A DNA stretch of 64,000 nt from Streptomyces sp. NBC_00576 (GCF_036345175.1 NZ_CP107780.1:5022001-5086000); one strand, 5' to 3'. Counted from the first letter of the stretch, positions 53,372 through 62,477 are shown. The notes: a model not told the origin generated them from the sequence alone. Made by a program: numbers and translations.

Positions 53372-54295
53372 ATGGCCAGCACGACCGACCGGTGGACCGA
53401 ACAGGACATACCTACCCAGGACGGCAAGGTCGCCGTCGTCACCGGCGCCAACAGCGGCCTCGGGCTGCAGACCGCGCGGGCCCTGGCCGAGCATGGCGCG
53501 CACGTCGTCCTCGCCGTGCGCAACCTCGACAAGGGCCGCGAGGCCCTCGCCCGCATCAGCGAGCGTGCCCCGGGCGCCAAGCTCAGCCTCCAGCGCCTGG
53601 ACCTCGCCTCCCTCAAATCGGTACGCACGGCCGCCGATGAGCTGCACACGGCGCATCCGAAGATCGACCTGCTCATCAACAACGCGGGCGTGATGTTCAC
53701 ACCCCGGCAGAAGACCGAGGACGGGTTCGACATGCAGTTCGGGGTCAACCACCTCGGGCACTTCGCGCTCACCGGCCTGCTGCTGGACCTGATGCTGCCC
53801 GTGCCCGGCTCCCGGGTGGTCACCGTCAGCAGCTTCGGCCACCGCATCCGGGCCGACATCCACTTCGACGACCTGCAGTTCGACCGCTCCTACAACCGGG
53901 TCGCCGCCTACGGTCAGGCCAAGCTGGCCAACCTGATGTTCACCTACGAACTCCAGCGCCGCCTCGCCCCGCACCACACCACCATCGCCGCCGCCGCGCA
54001 TCCCGGCGCGTCGGATACCGAACTCACTCAGAACATGAGCGGCCTGGTGCGCAAGGGGGCCGAACTGGTCCAGCCTCTGCTGACCCAGCCGGCCGCCATG
54101 GGAACGCTGCCCACCCTGAGGGCGGCCACCGATCCCGCCGTCACCGGAGGCCAGTTCTACGGCCCCAACGGCATGGGCGGAACCCGCGGATACCCCGAGG
54201 TGGTCGCCTCCAGCAAGAAGTCCCACGACACGGCCGTCCAGCAGCGCCTGTGGGCCGTGTCCGAGCAGCTCACCGACGTCCGGTTCTCCGTCTGA
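53372..54295 (+). CDS. Short-chain dehydrogenase/reductase
   Basis: 307 residues from ATG 53372, 6 bases after GGAGG. NAD(P) site T-G-A-N-S-G-L-G (24-31), N-N-A-G-V (about 106-110), catalytic Ser near 151 and Y180-x3-K184. It resembles retinol-dehydrogenase/WW-oxidoreductase-like SDRs. It is transposon cargo, presumably repressed by the TetR protein. Confidence 0.87.
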   Translation: MASTTDRWTEQDIPTQDGKVAVVTGANSGLGLQTARALAEHGAHVVLAVRNLDKGREALARISERAPGAKLSLQRLDLASLKSVRTAADELHTAHPKIDLLINNAGVMFTPRQKTEDGFDMQFGVNHLGHFALTGLLLDLMLPVPGSRVVTVSSFGHRIRADIHFDDLQFDRSYNRVAAYGQAKLANLMFTYELQRRLAPHHTTIAAAAHPGASDTELTQNMSGLVRKGAELVQPLLTQPAAMGTLPTLRAATDPAVTGGQFYGPNGMGGTRGYPEVVASSKKSHDTAVQQRLWAVSEQLTDVRFSV

Positions 54296-54437
54296 GGCCT
54301 CCACCCGCGATCCGGCCGACCAGGAGGAGAGAGTCGGCCTGCGCTGCTACTCGCGGGCCCCGGAGGACCTTGGCCGACTATGCCCCTGGCGGCGTGGGGC
54401 GCCGGGACGGCGGTAGGGCACACCGGTGACAGCAGGG

Positions 54438-55415
54438 TCAGCGGCGCGCGTCGCCGGGTGCGAGCAGGCTGGTGACCTCGGCGATCGCTTCCGCCGACGG
54501 GTGGAAGTAGCGCCGTACGTTCTCCGGCTTCTTGTGCCGGGACTTGGCCATCAGCATCGGCAGGCTGGCCCCGGCCTCGCCGAGGTGGGTGAGCCCGGAA
54601 TGCCGGTATTCGTGCAGGCCCCAGCCCGTGCCCGGTACGCCGCCGATGGCCGTGTGCGCCTCCAGCAGGGCGCGGGCCTGGCCGTAAGACAGCCGGACCA
54701 GCCCGGTGTCCGGGCACACGTCACGCGGCGCGATGACCTTGCCGGGACCCGGCTTGCGGTGGGTGACGAACACCGGCCCCCGCGTACGGCCCTTGATCAG
54801 CCGGGGCAGCAGGCGGGCGGTACCGGCGTCCCAGTACACGGGCTCCAGGACGTAGTCCTCGCGCGTAACGCCGCGGCGGCGGGTGCGCGGCTTCGCGCCC
54901 TTGGCCTTCACCGGAGCCCGGCGCCCGGCGAGGTCCAGCTCCTCGATGTTGACGCCCAGGATCTCCTCCGACCGCGCGACGGTTTCGTAGAGCATCCGCC
55001 ACAGCGTCTTCTCCCGGAGATGGACGTCGCGGCGGGCGATCAGTCGGTCGACCGCCATCTTCGAGCGGGCCGGAGTCTCCGAGTCCGGCGGGGGCATCCG
55101 CTTCACCCAGGCTGGCACCTTCGGGCGGTCGTACCCGCGCTCGGCACACCAGCCCAGCCAGGACAGCACCGCCGCCCGGCGGGCGTTCCACGTGTTGACC
55201 GCCGCCTCGCCCCACAGCTGTTCGGGGGCGCCGCCGATCTCGTCGTCCGCGACGGTGGCGAGCGGGCGGGCCTCGCCGAGGTGTTCGGCGGTCTTGCCGA
55301 CGCCGATTCCGTACGACCGGAGCGTGTTCGCGTTGTCCAGCGAGTCGAGGAACACGTCGGCCGCCGCGCGGACGGTCAACGCCTTCCCGGCGGGCAGTCG
55401 TACGACAGCGGGCAC
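54438..55415 (-). CDS. Tyrosine recombinase (TnpI/XerC-like)
   Basis: 325 residues. SAM-like N-terminal domain (about 12-95) and catalytic domain with R148, H268-x2-R271, H294 and nucleophile Y303, a complete set. K171 may be the beta-strand lysine. Just upstream lie a perfect inverted repeat and a direct repeat resembling a resolution site. It probably resolves cointegrates for the Tn3-type element, in the way TnpI does for Tn4430. No excisionase is nearby. Confidence 0.85.
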   Translation of the reverse strand: MPAVVRLPAGKALTVRAAADVFLDSLDNANTLRSYGIGVGKTAEHLGEARPLATVADDEIGGAPEQLWGEAAVNTWNARRAAVLSWLGWCAERGYDRPKVPAWVKRMPPPDSETPARSKMAVDRLIARRDVHLREKTLWRMLYETVARSEEILGVNIEELDLAGRRAPVKAKGAKPRTRRRGVTREDYVLEPVYWDAGTARLLPRLIKGRTRGPVFVTHRKPGPGKVIAPRDVCPDTGLVRLSYGQARALLEAHTAIGGVPGTGWGLHEYRHSGLTHLGEAGASLPMLMAKSRHKKPENVRRYFHPSAEAIAEVTSLLAPGDARR

Positions 55416-55427
55416 CGCTTCCCCTTG

Positions 55428-55520
55428 CCACAGATAACGGGGCCGCTTCGCGCACGGCCCCGAGAACGTCGCCGCAGGTCGTGATCAGCGATGCCGCAGA
55501 TAATAGGGCGTTATCTGCGG
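55428..55520. promoter_or_regulatory. Recombination-site-like array upstream of the tyrosine recombinase
   Basis: A 10-bp inverted repeat (55494-55503 and 55511-55520) with a 7-base centre forms a core-like site. A third copy with one mismatch (55428-55437) lies 66 bp away in direct orientation to the left arm. This is like the core plus accessory repeats bound by TnpI. Confidence 0.55.
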
Positions 55521-55582
55521 GAAGACTTCAGACGGGTCCGGCCGCCGACGCTCCGTCAGCCGCCCACCAGGGCCGACAGATC

Positions 55583-55620
55583 CTTAGCGCCGGTTTTCGT
55601 TCCGATGTTCCTCAACCCCC
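55583..55620. repeat. Tn3-type 38-bp terminal inverted repeat (right end)
   Basis: Read from 55620 leftward it starts GGGGG, contains CGGAACGAAAAC at the middle and ends GCTAAG, matching the layout of the Tn3 terminus (GGGG, GGAACGAAAAC, TTAAG). It marks the element boundary. Confidence 0.85.
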
Positions 55621-55802
55621 GTCCAGTACGAGAGGGCGGCGGTCCGCTCCGCCGCCGTATAGGTGACCGTACTGACCTGCCCGGTTTCCGCGGCGGCCGC
55701 CGCGGGTGAGCCCGGGGCCGCCAGGGGGCCGGCCAGGGCCAGCAGAGCGGTGGCGAGACCGGAAACAGTTCGGCGCGCGCCTCGGGACGGGCTGGGCGAC
55801 AT
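55621..55802 (-). pseudogene. Secreted serine-protease gene fragment cut by the transposon
   Basis: ATG 55802 has GAGAGG 6 bases upstream and opens a good signal peptide (hydrophobic A-L-L-A-L-A-G-P-L, cleavage near A-A-A-A-A). The mature start ends T-A-A-L-S-Y-W-T at the transposon end. That ending is typical of Streptomyces trypsin-like secreted proteins, in which S-Y-W-T is followed by P-E-R-M. The rest of the gene is not on the other side of the element. Confidence 0.7.
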
Positions 55803-55889
55803 GGGTGTCCTCTCGGATGATCAGGATCGGGCCATCACCGGGAAGGATGCGATTCCGGCGAGTGGGGTGCATCCGCCGTCTGATCTTTC

Positions 55890-56270
55890 GTGGCCACGCG
55901 GCCACCGGCCACAGCCATCTCGTCCAGATTGAGGTTCTTGCGGAATCGCCCTGGCCTGGTCGCGCTGCCCGGCCCGCATCCGGTCCCCCTTGCGCCCGCG
56001 CCGGAGCCGAGAGGCGAGGACGTCCTCCAGGAGCTGGTCCTCAAGGATCTGACCCGCGAGCAGGTCTCCAACTGGCGTACCCGCGCCGCCCCCGACCACC
56101 TGGCCGTGTTCAACCACATCGAACGGTATGGCGAGGTGTCGGCGAGGCACCTGTTCACCGGCCATCTTGTGATCCTGGTGCAGGGCCTGCCTGGCCTAGC
56201 CTCGCGCTTCACCAAGCGGGCTGTCCGGCCAGTGACCAAGAACAGACTCACCCCTGCGGCCTTCGTATGA
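55890..56270 (+). CDS. Hypothetical protein
   Basis: 126 codons; the part from about residue 40 looks coding, with fairly high third-position GC: R-G-E-D-V-L-Q-E-L-V-L-K-D-L-T-R-E-Q-V then H-L-A-V-F-N-H-I-E-R-Y-G. No ribosome-binding site supports the first ATG, and the start may lie further in. The antisense frame is less protein-like. It could be a transferred or decayed gene. Confidence 0.33.
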   Translation: MATRPPATAISSRLRFLRNRPGLVALPGPHPVPLAPAPEPRGEDVLQELVLKDLTREQVSNWRTRAAPDHLAVFNHIERYGEVSARHLFTGHLVILVQGLPGLASRFTKRAVRPVTKNRLTPAAFV

Positions 56271-56386
56271 GTGCGGTTCTCTGACGGAACGCATGCTCAT
56301 GCGGGGGCCGTCCACCTGTCCGGCGAATGCCCAGGTGAGCGGCCTAGTTCGAGGGGCATTTCGACTCATCGGTAGCCTGCATCACC

Positions 56387-56824
56387 ATGATGCGCGCTTG
56401 GACCTTGCCAATGCTGCTTGTACTCAGCGGCTCAGCCGTCGCGGCTGGGCAGATCTTCAAGGGGAGCCCCGGCATAGCCGCAGCACTCCTGCTGGCGTTC
56501 CTGGCGCTCGCCGGCGTGAACTCACCCCTGATCTTCCCGAGGTCGATCGGTGGGCAAGAGGCACAACGCCGCAGCGCGGTCGACGGCCGACCGGTCGTCT
56601 TCTGGCGACCGGGCTGCAAGTACTGCATACGACTGCGCATCCGGCTGGGCCGCAGCGCCCGCCAGTTCCACTGGGTCAACATCTGGCGCGACCCGACAGG
56701 AGCCGCAGCGGTGAGAGCAGCCAACGACGGCAACGAGACCGTGCCGACCGTCGTCGTGGCGGGCCAGCCGCACACCAACCCCGATCCCGAATGGGTGCGC
56801 GAACAGCTCTCCCCTTCCGCGTGA
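56387..56824 (+). CDS. Membrane-anchored glutaredoxin-like protein
   Basis: 145 residues. Two hydrophobic helices (about 3-20 and 28-48) precede a thioredoxin fold with C77-K-Y-C80 and a cis-Pro T-V-P-T near 118. This resembles actinobacterial mycoredoxin/glutaredoxin domains. A TAGCCT box 8 bases before the ATG suggests a leaderless message. Role in thiol exchange is inferred. Confidence 0.78.
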   Translation: MMRAWTLPMLLVLSGSAVAAGQIFKGSPGIAAALLLAFLALAGVNSPLIFPRSIGGQEAQRRSAVDGRPVVFWRPGCKYCIRLRIRLGRSARQFHWVNIWRDPTGAAAVRAANDGNETVPTVVVAGQPHTNPDPEWVREQLSPSA

Positions 56825-56887
56825 TCAGAAACCGCGGCCTATGGAGAGGCACCCGCAGGCACAAGCGCACAGAGGTTAAAAGACAAG

Positions 56888-57526
56888 CTAAGGCCCCTCG
56901 GACTCCCCCCACACCCGAGCCCACGTACGGCTGTCCAAGCTGTCGAGCGGCCCAATACGGGATAACTCACCACCGTCACACCCGACAGCCACGATGACCG
57001 GCCGCACCCCCCTCCTGATCTGCGGCCCCTTCCAGACAGCGACAACCCTGCGCTGCCCAGACGCGTCGAACCTGCGGTCACCGACGAGGATGTGGTCGAC
57101 GTCCGGCCCCAGGTAGACGCAGACGCAGGCGATCCAGGGGGCCGTTTCGAAGGAGCGCGGCGGGTCGAGGCGCCGGGTGAGGCTGAGCGCGCCCGAGCCG
57201 CCGCGAACCTCGATCACGTCGACATCGACATCGGCGGGATCGTTCGCGGAGGAGATACCGCCCCCCACGTACCGCCACTGCTCCTCGTACCACTCCACGA
57301 ACGCGATGTGCTCCTGCGGCACAGACTCTCGCGCAGCCCCCGGGCGCCACACCATCCACACCGCCCCAACCCCGGCGCCGGCGTCAACATCGGCCGACAC
57401 CACCGTCAGCAAACGCCTCGGCATCCACCACGGCTGCGGCTGACCACCACCCAGCACCCGCCGCACCACCCCCGCCAACAGTCGCACCACAAGCCGCAGC
57501 TGAACCCCCGCCAAACCCCGAACCAC
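56888..57526 (-). CDS. Hypothetical protein
   Basis: About 212 residues if GTG 57526 is used; ATG 57424 (178 residues) is another option. N-terminal part basic and hydrophobic (V-V-R-L-L-A-G-V-V-R-R-V), then a soluble domain with E-W-Y-E-E-Q-W, D-V-D-V-D-V and a C-terminal R-V-W-G-E. I do not recognise it. The first 100 bases upstream show odd base use (CCACC-rich). Confidence 0.45.
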   Translation of the reverse strand: MVRGLAGVQLRLVVRLLAGVVRRVLGGGQPQPWWMPRRLLTVVSADVDAGAGVGAVWMVWRPGAARESVPQEHIAFVEWYEEQWRYVGGGISSANDPADVDVDVIEVRGGSGALSLTRRLDPPRSFETAPWIACVCVYLGPDVDHILVGDRRFDASGQRRVVAVWKGPQIRRGVRPVIVAVGCDGGELSRIGPLDSLDSRTWARVWGESEGP

Positions 57527-57709
57527 ACCACTCCACCCCACAACCACCCCACACGCTTCTACGCGCGTCCCCGCACACAAATGTGCACAGGCTGTGGACG
57601 CCCCGTGCTCAAGGTCAAGCCACCCCCTCCCCCCACCCATCACCACGCCAGAGATCGGTAACCCAGCAACCCCCTTGAGTCACGCGGAAGTCAGGATTCC
57701 GCAACCCAT

Positions 57710-57732
57710 CTTGTTGTCACGTACTCAACAAG
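57710..57732. promoter_or_regulatory. Inverted repeat upstream of the sedolisin gene
   Basis: CTTGTTG and CAACAAG face each other across 9 bases, about 120 bases before the gene start. A weaker GCGGAA/TTCCGC repeat lies at 57684-57702. Either may bind a regulator. Confidence 0.4.
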
Positions 57733-57848
57733 CGATGGTCGTCGCGGGCCGCCAACCCGCCGCCGGGGACACCGCACCGGCGGCAAGCACCACCCCTGTA
57801 CCCCCCACCCGCACCGCCCCTGACCACCCCCTAACAGGAGGCTGTACG

Positions 57849-59204
57849 TTGCGTACGTCACCCCCCAGCAGCCAGTCCACGCACGGCAGATGGCGCCGCA
57901 TAGGTACCGCCGCCGTGGCCACGGCAGCGCTCGCTCTCGCCGGACTCGGCACCGCGGCCCAGGCCGGCGCCGCCACCCCCGCGACCCCGAAGGTCACCGC
58001 CAAGACCATCGCCGCACAGGTCGCCAAGGCCCACGTGACCTACACCAGCCAGTGTGGCGAGACCCCGGCGAAGGGCCACGCGTCCTGCAACGCCCTGCGC
58101 GTCACCGGCGGCACCACCGCCTTCCAGGAGGCGCAGGCGGCGAGGAAGGGCACCGCACCCGCGACCATCAAGCCGAACGCCACCTCGGCCACCCCCACCG
58201 GTTACGGCCCCAGCGACCTCCAGTCCGCCTACGGACTGACCTCCGCCGCCTCCTCCAACGGCGCCGGCAGGACCATCGCGATCGTCGACGCCTACGACGA
58301 CCCGAACGCCGCGTCCGACCTCGCGGCCTACCGCTCGTACTACGGCCTCTCCGCCTGCACGGTCGCCAACGGCTGCTTCAAGAAGGTCAGCCAGACCGGC
58401 TCGACGACCTCCCTCCCCGCCGCCGACAGCGGCTGGGCCGGCGAGATCTCCCTCGACCTCGACATGGCCAGCGCGATCTGCCCGAACTGCAACATCCTGC
58501 TGGTCGAGGCCACCTCGTCCTCGATGGCCAACCTCGGCACCGCCGTGAACCGCGCGGTCACCCTGGGCGCCAAGTACGTCTCCAACAGCTACGGCGGGTC
58601 TGAGTCCTCCTCCGACACCAGCTACGACAGCTCGTACTTCAACCACCCCGGCGTCGCCATCACGGTCAGCGCGGGCGACTCGGGCTACGGCTCCGAGTAC
58701 CCGGCAGCCTCCAAGTACGTCACCTCCGTCGGCGGCACCAAGCTGTCCACCGCCTCCACCACCCGCGGCTGGACCGAGAGCGTGTGGAAGACCAGCAGCA
58801 CCGAGGGCACCGGCTCCGGCTGCTCCTCGTATGACGCGAAGCCGACCTGGCAGACCGACACGAGCTGCACCAAGCGCATGATCTCCGACGTCTCCGCCGT
58901 GGCAGACCCCGCGACCGGCGTCTCGGTCTACGACACCTACGGCGAGTCCGGCTGGGCCACCTACGGCGGCACCAGCGCCGCCTCCCCGATCATCGCGGGC
59001 GTCTACGCCCTCGCCGGCACCCCGTCGAGCAGCTCCTACCCCGCCTCGTTCCCCTACACGAAGGCCGGCACCTCGGCCCTCAACGACGTGACCTCGGGCA
59101 ACAACGGCACGTGCTCCACGAGCTACTACTGCACCGCCAGGTCCGGCTACGACGGCCCGACCGGTTGGGGCACCCCGCAGGGTGTGAGCGCCTTCACCGG
59201 CTGA
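57849..59204 (+). CDS. Secreted S53-family peptidase (sedolisin-like)
   Basis: 451 residues from TTG 57849, chosen because AGGAGG stands exactly 7 bases upstream and no ATG/GTG fits. A signal peptide (R-W-R-R-I-G then A-T-A-A-L-A-L-A) precedes a serine-carboxyl peptidase domain with E199 and D203 (G-E-I-S-L-D), oxyanion D277 (S-A-G-D-S-G) and nucleophile S376 (G-G-T-S-A-A-S-P). The long propeptide seen in fungal members is short here (about 45-110). Acts outside the cell, likely at acid pH. Confidence 0.9.
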   Translation: MRTSPPSSQSTHGRWRRIGTAAVATAALALAGLGTAAQAGAATPATPKVTAKTIAAQVAKAHVTYTSQCGETPAKGHASCNALRVTGGTTAFQEAQAARKGTAPATIKPNATSATPTGYGPSDLQSAYGLTSAASSNGAGRTIAIVDAYDDPNAASDLAAYRSYYGLSACTVANGCFKKVSQTGSTTSLPAADSGWAGEISLDLDMASAICPNCNILLVEATSSSMANLGTAVNRAVTLGAKYVSNSYGGSESSSDTSYDSSYFNHPGVAITVSAGDSGYGSEYPAASKYVTSVGGTKLSTASTTRGWTESVWKTSSTEGTGSGCSSYDAKPTWQTDTSCTKRMISDVSAVADPATGVSVYDTYGESGWATYGGTSAASPIIAGVYALAGTPSSSSYPASFPYTKAGTSALNDVTSGNNGTCSTSYYCTARSGYDGPTGWGTPQGVSAFTG

Positions 59205-59320
59205 ACCACCTCACCGGCTGACCCAGAACCACCAGATCCAGCCAATACGTAGGTCAAAGCACAACTCAACACACAAACGCCACCGGAGGTCGTGGGGATC
59301 ACCGGCGGGCACTGGGGAAC

Positions 59321-59345
59321 GGGCCGCGGCTACCAGCCGCGGCCC
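59321..59345 (+). terminator. Terminator after the sedolisin gene
   Basis: A 10-bp perfect stem (59321-59330 with 59336-59345) and 5-base loop, 116 bases after the stop. Confidence 0.7.
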
Positions 59346-59722
59346 GTCGCCATGTCCGAGGTCCGCGATAGCCTTCACCTGGATACGGACCGTCAGAAGC
59401 GGTCCGTGACCGTGCGGGTGGTCACAGGTGGCCATCGGTGGTCAACGACGGAACCACACCACAGGTTCCGCCCACACCTCATTGCCCGGCGTAACCTGCC
59501 GTGATACACAGAGTGACCATACGATCCGTTCAACCCCTCGCACACCGCCCCACGCTCACCCCATAGGGTGCCGCGTGGGTCGGCGGCAAGGTATTCGTAC
59601 GAAACCCGCCAATCAATGACGCCAAGTCGACATCCGGCAGCATCATTGTCGGCGAGAATGGACCTGACCTCTGCACTGCGGCAGGGGGCGCGCGGAACTA
59701 CCCGACAGGGGCGGTGACTTAC
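59346..59722 (+). promoter_or_regulatory. Leader region of the VirB2/VirB8-like membrane cluster
   Basis: No gene here. TTGCCC (59482-59487) and TACACA (59505-59510), 17 bases apart, are a weak promoter candidate. A small GGAACC/GGTTCC hairpin lies near 59450-59469. Confidence 0.35.
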
Positions 59723-60031
59723 ATGTGGCTTGCGGCCGAAAAGGGCGACATCAACACCATCATCGGCGGGATCGCTCCGGACTGGGGCCCCTTCGGCAGC
59801 CTGGGCACCGAAGCGAAGACGATGGTCCAGGTCGTGATGGCCGTGGCCATCCTGATGTGCCTGGGCATCGCGATCTGGGGTGCGGCCAAGCAGCGCATCG
59901 GCGCCACCGCGCTGCGTGACACCTTCAGCGCGGAACAGGGCAAGGGCCTCATCATCGCGGGCCTGACAGGCGTGTTCATCATCGGCTCACTCGGCACCCT
60001 CTTCACCATCGTGTACGGCATGGCGGTGTAG
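59723..60031 (+). CDS. Small two-helix membrane protein (VirB2/TrbC-like)
   Basis: 102 residues from ATG 59723. Two hydrophobic helices (about 34-55 and 75-100) separated by a short basic loop, the topology of type IV secretion pilin-like subunits. First gene of the membrane cluster. From memory it corresponds to the cmdABCDEF region of S. coelicolor, needed for normal development. Assignment is by topology and context. Confidence 0.62.
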   Translation: MWLAAEKGDINTIIGGIAPDWGPFGSLGTEAKTMVQVVMAVAILMCLGIAIWGAAKQRIGATALRDTFSAEQGKGLIIAGLTGVFIIGSLGTLFTIVYGMAV

Positions 60032-60265
60032 CCGGCGCCACCTGCGCGTGGCGCACCGTCAGTCGGACCGCCGGACGAACCCGGTTCTTCCTCCCACCAC
60101 CCACCCACCCGTCGTGCCCACCGACTGAGGTTGCGTCTCCCTGATGTCGAGTCACCACACCGCGCCCGCGCGGGAACCAGCACGGCTACCGTCGTACTGT
60201 CACGCGTACCCGTACGCGTGGATTCGACACGAGTTCGATACCGAGTTCGAGGGGACGGGCGCGCA

Positions 60266-61153
60266 ATGAGCCTCGGTGACAGCCAGAGCAACGGCGACTC
60301 CGCGCGCCCCGACGACGGCGGGTACGGCGGCACCGGCCAGACCCGGACCCGCTACCACGACCAGGGAAACGGCGGCACCTACGGCGGCGCCCAGCGCCCC
60401 AAGTCCTCGCGGGGCATGGTGACAGGGGTCGCCGTGGTCGCCCTGCTGATCGCGGCGATCGCCGTCGCGAACCGCGGAGGAGACGATTCGCCTACGTCCA
60501 CGTCCTCCTCCACGGCGGGCAGCGGCTCCGGCGGCAACAGCGACAGCGCCGGCCAACCCGAAACGGCGCCCACCACGGCCTCCGGCGAGCAGCCCGTCAC
60601 GAAGAAGGCAGCCGGCATCCCGTCCGGGTTCGCACACAACCGCCAGGGCGTCCAGTCCGCGGCGGCCAACTACGCGGTGTCGCTGGGCTCGACCGGCATG
60701 TTCCGCAAGGACAGCCGGAACACGATCCTCGACACCCTCTTCACCGCCGAGGCCGCCGCCAAACTCAAGGCCCCCCTCGACAAGGCCTACTCGGCGAGCT
60801 TCCTCACGAGACTCGGGCTCGACGCGAACGGCAACGCCCCCGCAGGCAGCACGTTCGTCTCCCGCGTGACCCCGGTCGGCACCAAGACCGTGGCGTACGG
60901 CGACGCCACCGCCACCGTCGACGTCTGGTACGTCGGCCTGACCGGCATCGCCGGCGAGACCTCCACCAGCCCGGTCACCTCGTCGTGGAAGACCTGGACG
61001 TACGACATGCGCTGGTCGGGCGGCGACTGGAAGATCGTCTCCTACTCGGAGAAGGACGGCCCCAACCCGGTTCCCGGCGACGACCGGGCCGCCGCCTCCG
61101 ACGAGATCAGCAAGGCCATCGACGAGTACGGAGGGTTCACCTATGCCCGGTAA
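60266..61153 (+). CDS. Single-pass protein with extracellular VirB8-like domain
   Basis: 295 residues. Polar Gly/Asp-rich cytoplasmic tail (1-48), membrane helix (about 50-68), Ser/Thr/Gly linker (70-115) and an NTF2-like alpha/beta domain (about 120-290, W-Y-V-G-L and W-K-I-V-S-Y-S-E). This is the layout of TcpC/VirB8-type assembly factors. Overlaps the next gene by 11 bases. Confidence 0.65.
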   Translation: MSLGDSQSNGDSARPDDGGYGGTGQTRTRYHDQGNGGTYGGAQRPKSSRGMVTGVAVVALLIAAIAVANRGGDDSPTSTSSSTAGSGSGGNSDSAGQPETAPTTASGEQPVTKKAAGIPSGFAHNRQGVQSAAANYAVSLGSTGMFRKDSRNTILDTLFTAEAAAKLKAPLDKAYSASFLTRLGLDANGNAPAGSTFVSRVTPVGTKTVAYGDATATVDVWYVGLTGIAGETSTSPVTSSWKTWTYDMRWSGGDWKIVSYSEKDGPNPVPGDDRAAASDEISKAIDEYGGFTYAR

Positions 61154-62477
61154 CACGCCAGGTAGGCCCTACCTCGTGCTCAAGCTCGCCGGCGCGCTGA
61201 CAGCCGTACAGACGGCGGCCGTACTCCTGGCGTCCCAGGCGTACGCGGCACCGACGCCGTCACCCACGCCCTCCCCGACGGCCGGCAACTCCGACTGCGC
61301 ACTGCTCTTCGGCGAGGCCAAGAAGATCTGTGAAGGCGAGCAGAGCGGCGCCGGATCCCGATCCGTCACCAACCCCGCCTCCACCCTCGACCCGCTGTCC
61401 TCCCTCGCCAAGGGCTGCGCCGACGCCGCCTCCTGGACGGTCGACAAGCTCAGCGAGGCCGTGAAGGAGACCGCGAGCGTCGACTTCACCAACGCCAAGT
61501 TCCTCCAGCAGTACGCGGTCGTGTTCGCCGCCTCCACCGTCCTCACCCTGGTGCTGTGGCTGCTCGCGGTCGCCAAGCGGGCCATGCGGGGCGTCCCCCT
61601 CACCACAGCCATCTCCGAGGCGATCGGCTTCCTCTGGCTGACCGTCCTGGCCTCGGCCTTCACGCCCCTCATCCTCTACACCGTCGTCTCGGCGACCGAC
61701 GGTGTCACCGAGGTCCTCGCAAGCGCGACCGGCGACCAGACCGACACGTTCTTCGGCACCTTCTCCGGTGCGCTGGCCAAGGGCGAGGACATCGGCGGCG
61801 GCCCGATCATGCTGATCGTGGTGTCCATGGTGTCGATCCTCGCGGCCGGCATCCTCTGGCTGGAGCTCGTCATCCGGGCCGCTCTGCTGTACGTGGGCGC
61901 GCTGCTCGGCACGGTCGTGTACGCGGGGCTGGTCGACAAGAACCTGTGGGGGCACGTCCGCCGCTGGGCCGGCATCATGATCGCGGTCATCCTGGTCAAA
62001 CCGGTGATCGCCATCGTCCTCGGCCTGGCCGGCGCGCTGTCCACGAACGACGGGCCCGACGCCTTCTCCGCCGTAGTCTCCGGCCTCTCCATCATTCTCC
62101 TCGCCATCTTCGCGAGCGCGATGATCTACCGCTTCGTACCGGGCTTCGGCGACGAGATCGCGGGCTCCCGCAACAACCGCATCATGCAGGGCGCCGAAGG
62201 CAAGGCCGCCGCCGTCATCAGCTCCCCGGCGACCCTCGTCGCCCAGGGCATCAAGACCCACAGCACCCGCGCGGACAACAACGGGGGCGGTGGAGGCGGC
62301 GGCCAGTCGTCCTCCGCACCGCGCCCGGCCAACCCCGCGTCCGGCGGCGTGGCCGCGCACAGCTCACGGCCCTCGGGCGGCGGCGGATCTGTCCCCTCCG
62401 CCGCACCCCCGCCGCGCAGCAGCCCGCACGCCGGCAACAGCAACCGATCCAACCGCCCTGGAGGTGACGGGCGTTGA
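61143..62477 (+). CDS. Polytopic membrane protein (VirB6/TrbL-like)
   Basis: 444 residues. Signal-like first helix (to about residue 37), a Cys-containing loop (C52, C63, C91), about six further helices (120-350) and a Gly/Ser/Pro-rich cytoplasmic tail (375-444). This matches TrbL/VirB6 channel subunits. Its stop overlaps the next start as TTGA. Confidence 0.68.
   Translation: MPGNTPGRPYLVLKLAGALTAVQTAAVLLASQAYAAPTPSPTPSPTAGNSDCALLFGEAKKICEGEQSGAGSRSVTNPASTLDPLSSLAKGCADAASWTVDKLSEAVKETASVDFTNAKFLQQYAVVFAASTVLTLVLWLLAVAKRAMRGVPLTTAISEAIGFLWLTVLASAFTPLILYTVVSATDGVTEVLASATGDQTDTFFGTFSGALAKGEDIGGGPIMLIVVSMVSILAAGILWLELVIRAALLYVGALLGTVVYAGLVDKNLWGHVRRWAGIMIAVILVKPVIAIVLGLAGALSTNDGPDAFSAVVSGLSIILLAIFASAMIYRFVPGFGDEIAGSRNNRIMQGAEGKAAAVISSPATLVAQGIKTHSTRADNNGGGGGGGQSSSAPRPANPASGGVAAHSSRPSGGGGSVPSAAPPPRSSPHAGNSNRSNRPGGDGR

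Larger units (their letters stand above)
50771..55620. mobile_element. Damaged Tn3-family transposon
   Basis: Bounded on the right by a 38-bp Tn3-type terminal repeat (55583-55620). It holds a truncated tnpA, TetR/SDR cargo, a tyrosine recombinase and a recombination-site-like array. No matching left terminal repeat was found, so the left limit is only the end of the DUF397 gene. The 3' end of tnpA does not abut a terminal repeat as it should, so the element has been rearranged. Confidence 0.72.
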
